64,000 nt of DNA from positions 37,316 to 101,315 of the forward strand of contig JAPTJF010000213.1 of assembly GCA_029339195.1 (NCBI GenBank). Reading direction: 5' to 3'. Below, in pieces: positions 1 through 10,775 of this stretch. A program made the position numbers and the translations under genes. How positions within the stretch are numbered: position 1 is the first letter of the stretch; each line of letters starts with the position of its first letter. This stretch comes from Micractinium sp. NFX-FRZ. Its lineage: Eukaryota > Chlorophyta > Trebouxiophyceae > Chlorellales > Chlorellaceae. Under the pieces are notes generated by a model. That model ran no database searches. It saw only the letters and a list, made by a program, of their open reading frames with translations, and had not been told where the DNA came from.

Positions 1-230
1 TGGGTGTGCGCTAGCCAAGCTGAGCTCGGCAGTTAGCTTCCTGCTTGCGGGCCTGTGTCAGAGTGCCGCCGGCAGTACGTCTGGTAGAGCATAGCTTTGG
101 TGCCTGCTCAAGAGAGCCGAGAGTTCCGGGTGCACACTGCGTTGCCCCTCTGCGCAGCATGGGACAGGCAGCAACCGCCGGAGCATCAGCATCGGCGGGC
201 CACCCCGCATGAGCAAACAGCAGATCCCTT

Positions 231-324
231 GTGCCAGTGAATAAGCAAGGGACCACAGTGCCAGCATATAAGCAGCGGATCCACTGTGCCAGTGATCAAG
301 CAGTGGAATCATTGTGCCAGCAAC
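231..324. repeat. 28-bp minisatellite, just over three copies
   Basis: Imperfect direct repeats with a 27-28 bp period start at 231, 258 and 286, with a fourth partial copy at 314. Each begins GTGCCAG followed by an AAGCA-rich segment. It lies in the presumed intron downstream of the last visible exon of the cysteine-rich gene. Positions 1-230 show no supportable exon. Confidence 0.75.
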
Positions 325-392
325 TTAAAAAACCACAGCGTGCGGCGGCGCAGGAGTGCAGCGGGCACAGCAGCAGCCGGCGGGGCACTCAC

Positions 393-3300
393 CAGGTTGA
401 CGACGCAGCGCCGGCCAGAGGCACAGCGCACGGCAGCACACTTGGAGATGCACTTGCCAGAGTCGTCGCCAGGCTGCAGCAGGTGGTGGTGGGAGGAGGA
501 GAGCTGGGGGGCACTGGGGCGGGCTCGAGCCTCGAGACTAGTTGTCACGACTTTCCACCGCATGTCAAATTTCCACCACCTGCCATGCACAGCCAGGCAG
601 CTTTGCGGAGGGCACAGTTGGTGTAGGCAGCTGTCAGGGAGTGCGGCCAGTTCTACCCGCCCGCGCTCCCCTCACCTCCGCCACGCAGATGGTGCCACGG
701 CGGCAGGTGGTGAAGGCGCAGGGGCTGACCGAGTCGTCCACGCACTGCGGGTTGCCCTTCTGCTCGGCAGCACACAGGGTGGCGGCGTGTGGGCCAGGGG
801 GGGTTGTGGGTGAGTGGGTACACTCAAGCCAGGTTGCGCACTGAGACTGGGACGGTCCTGCCCACGCCCTAGGTCGGCCATTTCACCAAAACGGGCACCT
901 CTGGCAGCAGCCGGCCTGGCGGACTGCCTGCTCTGCTGGCCCACCACGGCTGCTGCTGCTGCTGCTGCTTGTGGCAGCACTGCTGCGCCCCCAGCTGCCT
1001 GGATTTCTCGCGGCAAGGGCGGTGTGAGTGCCTCACCTTGTTAATCAAGCACTTCTTGCCGGCAGAGCACTTGACGGTGGCGCAGGCGGTGATGCACTTG
1101 GCGCTGTCGTCGCCAGGCTGCAGCAGGTGACGTGGGGGAGGGACAGAATTGGGGGCGGTGGAGCAGGCGAGCATGCCTAGTGCAGTTCTTGCAACCTGCT
1201 GCAGCAAGGCATGCACAGCCGGGCAGCCATGCTGAAAAGGGGAGTGCTGCACAGCGGCAAGCCCGGTGGTGTCGGCAGCTGTCAGGTAGGGAAGAAATGA
1301 GTTTTACTCTAAAACACGACATCCGGTGTGGGCAGATGAGCTGCCAGGGTGCTCGACTAGTTTGCCCGCCCGCTTCCCCCTCACCTCTGCCACACAGATG
1401 GTGCCACGGAGGCAGGTGGTGAAGGCGCAGGGGTTGACCGCATCGTCCACGCACTGCGGGTTGCCCTTCTGCTTGGCAGCACAGGGCGGTGGTGTGGCGA
1501 GGTGTGGTATGTGTGTTATGAGTGTGTATGTTGTGTGTGTGCGTGGTATAGATCAGTGGGCACACTGAAAGCAGGTAGGCGCACTGAGGCTCATGTGGCA
1601 GGGGAACACTGCACTGGGGTGTTGTGATGGGGCCCCAAGGTGGACCTTGCCAAACACAGGCACCGCTGGCAGCCGCAAGCCTGGCAGACTGCCTGCTTCG
1701 CTGCTGCTCCTGCTTCGCTGCTGCTGTTGCTGTTGCTGTGCTGCTCAACAGTGCGCTGCTGCCTCAGCTGCCTGGCTCGCTTGCAGCACAGCCAGCAGTG
1801 CAGCAAGGTTCAAAGAGCGCCTCACCTTGTTGATCACGCACTTCTTGCCGGCAGAGCACTTGACGGTGGCGCAGGCGGTGATGCACTTGGCGCTGTCGTC
1901 GCCGGGCTGCGGCGGGATGAGAGTGAGCGGGCGAAGGAGGGTGGGGTGGGTGGGGGGAGCTTGTGCAGTCCGGAGCCCTCTGCAGCAGCAGCCCCTGCTG
2001 CGTAAGACAGTCCCTGCTGCCTCACCTCAGCAGTGCAGATGGTGCCCCTGGGGCAGGTGGTGAAGGCGCAGGGGCTGACCGAGTCACGCACACACCTGGT
2101 CCGCCCGTTCTGCACCAGCAGCAGCAGGGGAGGGTCAGTGGGGCCAGCAGACTGGGGTTGCTCCCCAGCTTTCCCCGTAAGGGCTGCCACACCTGGGCGA
2201 TGAAAGGCAGCTGACCTGGGAGGTCGCTAAACAGATTTGTTGCACGCTAGGCAAGCCTGCCACCGCCCCTCTGCAGCAGTGCCTCAGGTGCAGAGCAGCA
2301 CAAAAGGGGCGGCGGCAGCAGCACGGAAGCTTGGCTGGCAGGGGCGATGCCCCCCGCCTTGCCAGCACCGCAGCGTACCAGGCGGTTGACGATGCACTTC
2401 TTGCCGGCGGCGCAGCGCACGGTGGAGCAGGCGCTGATGCACTGGGCGCTGTCGTCTCCGGGCTGCAGCACAGGGGCACAGGGTATGTCTGTTGATTTAC
2501 GTTGTTTGCTTTTGAAGCGCCATGTATGTGCATGTCCGGGCTGTGCGAGCACAGGGGCGTTGTTGTTTGTGTTGTTAGTCAACAGTGCACGCTCCTGTGC
2601 TTAGTGCTGTTCTCTTCGGGCGGCGGCGCGGTGTGGGGGTTCGAGTCCGAAACTCAACAGTGCAAGCTGGGCAGGCAGCCGCAGCAGCACTACTGGGCAA
2701 GGAAGGCATGGCGGATTGGGTGTACATGTGCAATGAGAGGAGCGACCCCAGCGTCTCCTGCGCCCGCCTCACCTCTGCCACGCAGATGGTGCCGGTGAGG
2801 CAGGTGGTGAAGGCGCAGGGGTTGACCCAGTCGGGATCATCCTTGCACTTGGGCTGCCCCTTCTGCAGAGGAGAGAGAGACATCGGAGCGCGGGGGTGCG
2901 GGAGGGGGCAGGCAGGGGGCAGTTAAGCAGAGGGTGGTGGGAGGCACTGGCTGGTGCGGGCTGCAGCAGGCAGCAGGGCCTCAGGCCTGCTGAGTGGTGG
3001 ACGGGCTGGCAAGGCAACAACAGCAAGAGGGGCGCTAAAAGTCAACAGGAGCATGGGCAGCAGGGGCGCACCACAATCCGGCAGACTTTGCCCTTGATGC
3101 ACGCCGGGTTGCACGCAGGGGGCTTCACACACTGCGGCTTGTCGTCCTGCGCACTCAGGCCACATAACGGAGCAGGCAATGGCACGAGGGAGTTTCAGTT
3201 AGAATGATCGGCTCTGTGTGCATGCTTGCAGATGCATGCAAGCAACGCAGGCAGCAACGGCGAATCAAAGCCCTTTGGATGAAATTTCACCCGCCCGCCC

Positions 3301-3756
3301 GCGCTTCTTAACCGCCTGAACACCAGTCGGGCTGGCCCCACCTTGATGATGCACTGCAGGCCACCTTCGCACTTGACGGTCCGACAAGTCAGGCGGCCTG
3401 TGGAGCGGCAAAAGGGGAACGCGGTGCGTTTAAATGCGCAGGGCCGGCTGCAGCACCTGCGGCGGCAGCTAGCGCGGCAGCTGGTAGGGCAGTCCGGCGC
3501 GCTTGCGGGCGCCTGGCGGCCCCCTGCTGAGACAGCGCTGCATCACACGCACCGTTGTCATCGCCCGGCGGGTCGTCGTCACCCTGGCGCGCCCTGCAAG
3601 CACCGAGGCCAGAAGGGGCGTATCGTGCTGAGTGGGTGCTGCCCGGGCCTTTAGCGCCTTGCGTCGCCTACACCATTTGTCTCACCTTGCGGGCTCCAGG
3701 CAGCACAGGAGCAGGGCGATGGCGCCCAGAGCCAACGGAAACCGCGTGCGCCCCAT
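393..3756 (-). CDS. Secreted cysteine-rich protein of alternating follistatin-like modules (3' end outside window)
   Basis: Twelve exons are visible: 3686-3756, 3553-3593, 3342-3397, 3072-3146, 2773-2862, 2379-2462, 2026-2109, 1826-1906, 1385-1468, 1037-1117, 676-759 and 393-473, giving 304 codons before the gene leaves the window. Residues 1-24 form a signal peptide (MGRTRFPLALGAIALLLCC), followed by an acidic linker with DDD and GDD. After that every exon encodes one small Cys module and starts and ends in phase 0. Type A (81-84 nt, PGDDSAKC start) has spacing C-x3-C-x4-C-x5-C; type B (84-90 nt, PCAFTTC core) has C-x7-C-x4-C-x5-C. They alternate B-A-B-A without a break from 2862 to 393. The shared core C-x4-C-x5-C with G-x-x-C resembles follistatin-like (FOLN) repeats, but that assignment is by eye. 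The protein is probably extracellular or in the cell wall; its partner is unknown. A 3' exon pair could lie outside the window. Confidence 0.8.
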
Positions 3757-4655
3757 GCCTGGCGTGCGGCCGGATGCTTCGGGCTTGTGAGAAGGGTTGT
3801 GGTGGGTCTTAAGGTGTTCGGAGCGCACTCCGGGAGTCGGAGCGGTGGCACAGGGTGTAGTGAAGCAGGGGGTACTGCCCGGGAGTACTGCCGCATCACG
3901 TCACTTTCAGTTGGGGGATGGACGCGGTGGAGTGCTCAGCACAATGCTGGCGTTGCCTCTCACATCGAAGACTCGGTCAATAGCACGTGAGCTAGCAGGA
4001 ATGGCTTGCTGGATCGAGGTGGGCAAGCCGACCTGGTCAGCTGCCTTTACAACTTCTGCACGCCCCTCTTGGCTGCAGGGCCTGTGTGTGGTGGCCTTAT
4101 TACATCCGGCTGCTTTATTAGTGACACAAACTCTGCAGTTCTGCATTTGATGTAATCATGCCACGTAGATCGCTTTCATGTCCTCCCCCGCTGGCGTCTG
4201 CAGCAACGTGCTCGGTGCCCCCGCCCTGCCCAGCACCTAGCAGCCCTCCCTGCTAGCAGGCTGTCGCCCCAGGTAGGCCTCTCTCTTCTGTCCTGCCAGC
4301 ACCTGGAGCTCTGACTTCATGCAGTGGTATACCTGTTCAGTCACAAGCCTTGAAGCAGACATGCAAGAATCAGGCCTGTTTTCCGGGGGGGTAGCGAGGT
4401 GCACTGAGGAGTGCTGGCATGCACCCACCCAGCAGTCGAGGCCTCTGTGCCACACGCCAGCCTGGCTGGTAGCCAGCAGAGCTCTTGAGGGACCCCATGG
4501 GGCCCCACAAATCAGCTGGCCTCGTCAACCCACGCCCCAGGACTTCCTGTTCTTCACCTTCATCTTCCTGCCAGCGTGGCTGCCGTCCTGCGCGTCGTGA
4601 CGCGGCCAACAGCTGGCGCCAGCTGTCCTTGCTGCTTGCCCTCATGCCGGGCATC
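3757..4655. other. Intergenic: 5' region of the cysteine-rich gene and 3' region of the Pro-rich-hinge gene
   Basis: No coding segment with convincing third-position bias or splice sites was seen. Both flanking genes are on the minus strand, so this interval holds the promoter of the one on the left and the 3' UTR of the one on the right. A minus-strand TGTAA occurs at 4100-4104. Confidence 0.6.
4100..4104 (-). terminator. Putative poly(A) signal TGTAA
   Basis: TGTAA on the minus strand about 550 nt beyond the stop of the Pro-rich-hinge gene. TGTAA is the usual green-algal poly(A) signal. The long distance makes this tentative. Confidence 0.3.
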
Positions 4656-7600
4656 CTATTCCGACCGCCACACGCTGGCCCTGCTGCCGCCGCCTTCGTC
4701 ATCGAAAGCCACATGCGGCAGGGCGCTGCTGGCCTCGTTGATGGCGAGGCGGGCAGAGGAGCGTGCGCGCAGCTGCTGCGGGGTGGTGAGCTGCACCCAG
4801 CGGCCAGACTGGAAGCGGTACACGTCCACCCCCTCGCTGACCTCTGCCCCGTCAGCGCCGATGGAGGTCACAACAGTTGAGACATACAAGCGGTCCTTGC
4901 TGCAGATCAAGGGGGCCAGGGGAGGGTTTCAGGAGGAAACAGTGACTGGAGGGGAGGAGACGAGCGGGGTGCGTGGGCTGGAGGCCGGCAGCGCCTCACG
5001 GACGCGGCTGGAGAGCGGCCGCAAAGCTGGTGCGCCGGCATGGGAGGTGCGTTGGCATGCTTGCAAGAGGGCACGCGGGCGCCAGCTGGCAGTGCTTGCG
5101 CACCTGTCCAACACGAGGCCAGGGGCCTCCTTGGAAGCTGTGGGGCGAGTGACCGGGCCGGCGCCCAGCGCCGTCCACGCGCCGCCCTCGCCGCCGCTGG
5201 TGCCGTTCCACATGCTGACTCGCACGGACCCGTCCAAGCCCCTGCGACGCGTGTGCGCAGCATGGGGGGAGGGCAGCAGGGGTGGCATTGGTGTGGTCGC
5301 ATGAGCCACGCACGCACCGCTGGCCTGCATTCAGCTGGGCCATACTGGGCCACACTGTGCGCGCCACGAAACCACCCTGGCACCTGGTTGTAGGGGCAGG
5401 GCAGCACTGCGCGCAAAACAAAGCATGCACAGCACGCAGCTGCACGGCAGGGCTTGACGATGCTGCACCTGCTGGCAGCGCCGGGCGTGCTGCCCTTCGG
5501 GTTTCTTTTGTGGCTGGCTACCCCAAATGCGCCCCTCCCACAGCACTGTGCCTATGCACTGCCGCTGTGCGTGCGGTACAAGCCCTACCTGTATGCCACG
5601 TACTGCTCAGGGGCATCACGCCGGAACGGCGCTACGATGAGGGTGGGGGCGACAGCTGCCACTGCCTTGCCTTCGGCCCCGCACACCACCCGTGACGGGT
5701 CGTTCCAGTTGCCTTGTGCCACCCACTGGTCCAGAAGTCTGTCAAATGACCACAGCGCCAAGCAGGCACGCCTGTCGGCCGTGCTGGTGACGGCGACTTG
5801 CGCGATAGTCCGGTAATCTCTTGGCTGAACCAGGGCGATGGGACCCTTCTGTGTGTCTAGCCAGTATGTGCGTTCGAACCACTCCCGGGGGAGGTCCTTG
5901 GTGGTCGAGGGGAATACGGCAAAAATGCTCACTCCTGCACAGGAAACGGAATGCATGCAGGGGAGGTTGTGAGGGGCTTGGCGGAGCGGGGGCACATGCT
6001 GGCCGGGGCGAGAGGCTGAGAGCAGAGAGAGCGAGCGGTGGAGGCTGGACAGCAGTGCAGGAGGGCATGCCAGGGGTGTTGGCATGCCATGGACGCAGAT
6101 GCTGTGGTCAGCAGGCAGCCCCCTGTCCCACGCAGCCACTGCCCGCTGCCCTCCACCTCCCCCACTCAAATGCCCACACACATGCACATGCACGCACGCG
6201 CGCCCACACATGCGCTAGTCTCCACGCCTTTGCGCGCACCACCACCACCGCTGCTTGAGCCCCGCCCGATGCACCCACCTGTCAGCATCCCCGCCTCTTC
6301 AGACTCAAATTTCATATTGAACGCCGCCAACAGTGACGTCTCTTCGAATTGGTCGGCCCCCCGCTCCAGCGCCGGCAGCACATCCCACTCCACAATCTCG
6401 GAGATAAAGGGACTGGCCGCCTGGGCCCAGCTGCCGGACGTCTGCCCGCTGAGCATCCACACCTCCAGCTGCTGCTGGGGCGGCGCCCGCACGCAGGCAA
6501 GCATGGGTGCATCCCGAGGATTCTGGTTAAAGAAGAGGCGCACCATGCGCGCCTGGAAGCCAGGCAGCGCGCCTGCAAGCGGGGGGAGCGGGGGCTGGGG
6601 ACTCGGGTTGCAGGGGTTGCAGGGGTGCAGGGAACATGGGTTCTGAAAAGCAGACGGGGAGGCAGGAGGCCGAGAGGTGCACGTGTCTGCACAAGCACAC
6701 GGAATGTTGCCCCTGCAACATAGCACAGCATGCTCAGTGCGCCGCTGCGCCACAAGCGCAAGCGTCGTGCGCAGCCAGCGGCAGTGCACAACAGATGCGA
6801 GGGGGTGCCCCCTCACCTCCCACGCGGTCCCAGCGCTGCGCCGCCGGGTTGTGCTTAAGCACGGCAGGGCTGAAGCCGGTCTGCGCCTCGGCCACGGCCA
6901 CCCAGGGGGTGCCCTGGGAGTCGAGCGCCAGGTGGATCAGCGAGGGTGGAGACCCGGGGCCGTTGTGCAGGGGGGCGGAGAAGGCGAGGGGCAGGACCGG
7001 CCTGACATTCTGCACGGCGAGAGGATCAGGGGGCATGGGGAGGTGGGAGAGGTTGTGTGTGTCGGGTGGGGCAGCTCCCAGGTGCCGCCCATGCTGTGGG
7101 AAAAGGTGTTGTTTGGGCGGAGCTACGCGGTTGAGAGTGTGCGGCTTGGAGTTTGCGTCCTGCGCAGGCGGCTGCAGTCACCTGCTTTGGGGGCGGGGGC
7201 GGGGGCGGGGACCGGGTCGGCGGGGGCGGCGGCGGCGACTTGCGGGGCGGGGGCCGGCGGACGGGCGGCGGAGGGCGGCGGGGAGGCGACGTGGCACTCT
7301 CCGGCAGCAGCGCGTCAAAGCGTGTGATTGCCTGTGGGTCGTCCAGGCTGAAGAGGCCCATGAAGGAGGCACTGCAGGCCTTGGAGTAACCCAGGTAGCG
7401 CTTGGGGCACTTACTGCGTGCCTGCAGTGATGCAGGAGGCGGTCAGGAAAGTCAAGAGGGAGGTGGGCAGGGTAAGCGGGGCCCATTGTGTGAGGTGCAG
7501 CTCCACAGGTACGCCGCACGGCAGCCCCAGCCAGGCAAGAGCCAGCATGAGCCCAGCATGAGCTCACCGGCATGTAGGCCACGCAGTTGCGGTTGCCCTT

Positions 7601-8620
7601 GGCACAGTCAACCTTCCAGGCAGTGTAGGCGGTGGCTTTGGTGCCCAGCGTGAGCTCGGTGGTGGCGCAGTTGACGGGGGCGGTCAGGAGGCTGGCGCAT
7701 GCCGGGCGGCTGGCAGAGCGCAGCACGGACTGCAGGCGGGGGGAAGGCAGTGGGAGAAGAATGCAGGGTAAGAGGGTCGCATCGTTCCTGGGCAGTTTGC
7801 CGAGCGCTTGAGCAAGCATTGAAGCAGTGGACATGCGCCCCGCCTGCACGCTGCCCACCCTGCCGCCGCACCTGTATCCTTTGCAGGCCGGCGCCTGCCG
7901 CCACCAGCTGCCAGTGCCTGCTGGTGTCCCCCAAGTCACGTGGGTCCAGATCTACCCTCACATCATTCCGGCTGCAGTGCACAAGGATGCAGGGTGGGGT
8001 GTGGTGACACACGTTAAGATTGCTCCAGAACACGTGCTGGCAGCGCGGCGCAGTGCTGGCTGACCACCAGCAGGCAGTCCCCGGCAGGCAAGGCGGGGCG
8101 GTACGCCACCCCTGTGCGCGGCTGCCCCATGAGACCCACTTGCCTGCACAGCTGCACCGCCGCAAACGCTGCAGACAAAGGGGCGAGGCGGCAAGGAGTG
8201 TGTAATTTCAGCAACACGTGGCCGCATACCGGGCACAGCAGCAGGAGCAGGTTGGCGGCAGCTCACCTCTGTCTGGGCAGGTGGGCCGGCCAGGGAAGAA
8301 GAGGGAGCGGCGCCCGGCGGGCAGGGCGACGCCGTGCGCCCAGCCTGCAGAGGTCGAGTGCCATTTGACAGAGGCAATAGGTTTTCAGCTGGGCAGCCAA
8401 CAGCACGCGCAACACTTGCTTTAGGTGAGCAGCTTCCTATGTACTGGGGGGGGTGCAGGCAGCGGCAGGCGGCGGGAAGCTGCCCCTCTGAGCCTTGTGG
8501 CGAGCGGATATCGGATTTGACCAGTTATGCCATACCACCTGCCAAGAGCACGCAGGAAAGAGCGAAGAGGAGAAACGTGCATGGCCTGCTGGCTCGCAGT
8601 GTGTTCGACAAGCCGGCCAT
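4656..8620 (-). CDS. Secreted two-part protein with a Pro-rich hinge, family not recognised
   Basis: Exons are 8539-8620, 8267-8344, about 8024-8168, 7872-7971, 7568-7729, 7182-7409, 6817-7009, 6279-6572, 5589-5934, 5104-5241 and 4656-4899, giving about 669 residues. The start is a clear signal peptide (CTFLLFALSCVLLAG). An N-terminal Cys-containing region with two aromatic turns (HWQLV, AWKV) extends to about residue 230. A Pro-rich hinge of about 35 residues follows, with SPPPPPP and RRPPPP blocks like those of algal hydroxyproline-rich wall proteins. The C-terminal ~400 residues contain repeated W-x-x-L strands (GRWVQL, GAWTALG, DQWVAQG), reminiscent of a beta-propeller; this is inference. 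The intron after exon 3 is uncertain: reading-frame continuity fits a GC donor at 8023. The acceptor of exon 6 is also a choice between 7409 and 7413. It is probably a wall or matrix protein; the ligand is unknown. Confidence 0.7.
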
Positions 8621-9034
8621 GATGGGGGCAGCGCCTTGGGCAGCGCCTGCCGGCCTGGTTGTGGTGAGTTTGGCCGCAGCGATGGTGATCACACAGCAGG
8701 TGCAAGCCGCCATGGCCATCACCTCATGTGCTGACGCCGCGGCTGCCGGCCAGCCTGGACATGTACTTACGCCGGGACAGCGCCTGGGCACTCACACGGC
8801 GAGTGGCCTGCAAGGGCCCCCGCTCCTCTGCCACCTAATTCTTGGTGCCGGTGTCTTGTTGGCCAGCAGAACCGCTCAGTGCATCACGCAGATGCTCTCA
8901 GCGGGGTTATAAGCGGGAGGTGCATGGGTGGGGCGGGGCCCTGCCGCCCACAGCTGCCCACCAGCCTTGGGACGGCACGTGCTGGCAGCGGCTTAGATTT
9001 ACAGTTACAGCTGCAGCAGCAGCGGCAGGGCACA
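8621..9034. other. Intergenic between two minus-strand genes
   Basis: This holds the 3' UTR of the SYS1 gene and the 5' flank of the Pro-rich-hinge gene. No exon was identified. Confidence 0.6.
8999..9009 (-). terminator. Paired poly(A) signals TGTAA for SYS1
   Basis: Two minus-strand TGTAA motifs (8999-9003 and 9005-9009) lie about 30 nt beyond the SYS1 stop codon, a plausible distance for a short 3' UTR. Confidence 0.45.
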
Positions 9035-10409
9035 CTATTTCACCGGCGACAGGGGCCCCCAATTATCGCTGTCCCTGGGTTGCGTCACTATTGATGTCAG
9101 CTCCAGCACATTCACTGCCCGAGGGGCACGCACAGTGGGGGGCCGCAGCAACCCCCCGCCGCTGCCGCCCGCCCCGCTGCTGCCACCACCACCGCCGCTG
9201 GCTTTGCTGCCGCTGCCGCCGCCCGTCACTGCTGCTGCCCCGTTGCGCCGCAGGCTGGTCAGCGGGATTTCTTGCATCTCCTTCTGCATGCACAGCCACT
9301 CCCCCAGCAGCGATGTGGCGGCCAAGTTGGTGCCATGCAGCGCCCACCTGCGGGGGCAGGGCGCAGCAGGAGCATGACATCAATGGTTCATAGGGTCATT
9401 GGGCATGGGAAGCAGGTGCACAGATGCACGTGGTGCTGTGTGGCCAGGAAAATGCCTTGGGGCCAGCTGGCAGCGGGCAGAGCCACACAGTGCACCAATT
9501 GCCTCCCTCCATTGCCCAAAGAGCGGAGCCCAAGAACTGCTGTTGCCAGCCTGCTATTGTAAAAGTAAACCTGGCAGCACGGCTGCAGCTGCAGACACCC
9601 TCCAGTGGCGCAGCTGCAACAGCGGGCACACATTGGCAACACGGCACGGGGTGCAGCAGTACGCACCATGCGACGTGTCGTGGGAAGCCGCTGAAGCACC
9701 AGACCGCCACGAGGTGGATGAAGAAAATGGTGCCAGCAAAGTCAAGGCACTTCTTGGCCCGCTGCACCTGCAGTCGTTGGCAGGTGAGGGTGGCAGGCAG
9801 GCAGCGGGGGCAGGGCAGGTTCCCATGAATGGGCGGCGCTAAGCAGCGACAAAGGCACGGGGCCAGGAACAGAAAGCGACGAGCAAGTGTTGGCAGCAGC
9901 AGCAATGGCGGTCCTGGCAAGCAGTGTGCAAGTCAGGGACCCCAAGAAGGCAGCCTTGATGAGACTATTCGCCCACCCTTCCACCCCCAACCTTCCACCC
10001 AACCCGCCCCGGGCGGCTGCTCCGGAGCTCACAATAAGGCGCAAGTAGACGGCGGCTATGAGGGCGTTCGTGAAGCATGCTATGCAGACCATCCACCCCT
10101 GGAAGCTGCCAAAGCTGACCCAGCGCCAGTCGAAGAAGTGATACAAGGAGAGGCCGCGCACGTAGGGAGCTACAGAACAGAGGGGCGACGAGCGGACAGC
10201 GTTGGGCAGGCGGCGGCGGCGGCGGCGGCGGCACGAGCGGCCTCTTGCGCGCTGCCTCGAGCTGCCCCGACTCATCCCCGACCCTCACCGACTATCAGCT
10301 TGTACAGCAGGCCCAGGCTGAGGTAGTACAGGCACTGCAGCGCCGCTATTTGGGCGAGGATCGCGACGGGGTCCCAGGCCGAGGGCCCGAACAGGATGCC
10401 GCCTGCCAT
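9035..10409 (-). CDS. SYS1: SYS1-like Golgi membrane protein
   Basis: Exons are 10289-10409, 10033-10169, 9667-9767 and 9035-9347, giving 223 residues with all junctions in frame. SYS1 is a four-span Golgi membrane protein that helps recruit an Arl3/ARFRP1-type GTPase for trafficking through the Golgi. The family signature is clear: a WDPV-containing N-terminus, LYYLSLGLLY in the first span, the HFFDWRW loop, RAKKCLDFAGTIFFIHL, then LLGEWLCMQKEMQEIPL. The conserved core ends near residue 145. The remaining ~75 residues are a Gly/Ser-rich low-complexity tail, longer than usual for the family. The start codon is the first ATG before the WDPV block. It is divergent from the CBS-domain gene, with 366 bp between the two start codons. 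Confidence 0.92.
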
Positions 10410-10775
10410 AGCAACAGTGCGCTTCAAAGGTGGGAAACCTCCAGCCAGCAGCCGCCCAGCTCCTTGTTTTGGGCAAGCGGGTGGGCGCCAGTGAGGCCTG
10501 CGCGCCCTGTTGGCTGCCCCGATCAGTGCGAGCCAATGTTTGTGATGATATCGATGAGGGCTCACGGGCAAAACCCACCTGCCTGCTGCGTCGTGCTGGG
10601 CAACACCGAAAGTGGGCAGGCCCCCGCTCTCCTGCCTTGTTTCTGCGCAACCCGCAACCGTGCATAGGCACTTGGCGCGCCATTTGAGTTTATAATTTGG
10701 TCAGACGCCTACACCGACACCCCACTTCACACCCCAGCCTGCCAACCCATACCTGCCGAGCGCCTGTCCCCTAGA
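10410..10775. promoter_or_regulatory. Shared divergent 5' region of SYS1 and the CBS-domain gene
   Basis: The two start codons point away from each other with 366 bp between them, so both promoters must lie here or overlap the genes. A TATAA at 10691-10695, about 80 nt upstream of the CBS-gene ATG, is the only core-promoter-like motif noticed. Confidence 0.45.

Noticed and set aside
8014..8168. Alternative frame for exon 3 of the Pro-rich-hinge gene ending at the GT donor near 8008
   Set aside because: It matches the phase of the next exon but not of the previous one. The LCRQVGLMGQPRTGVAYRPAL frame fits the upstream junctions, so a GC donor was preferred; this junction stays uncertain.
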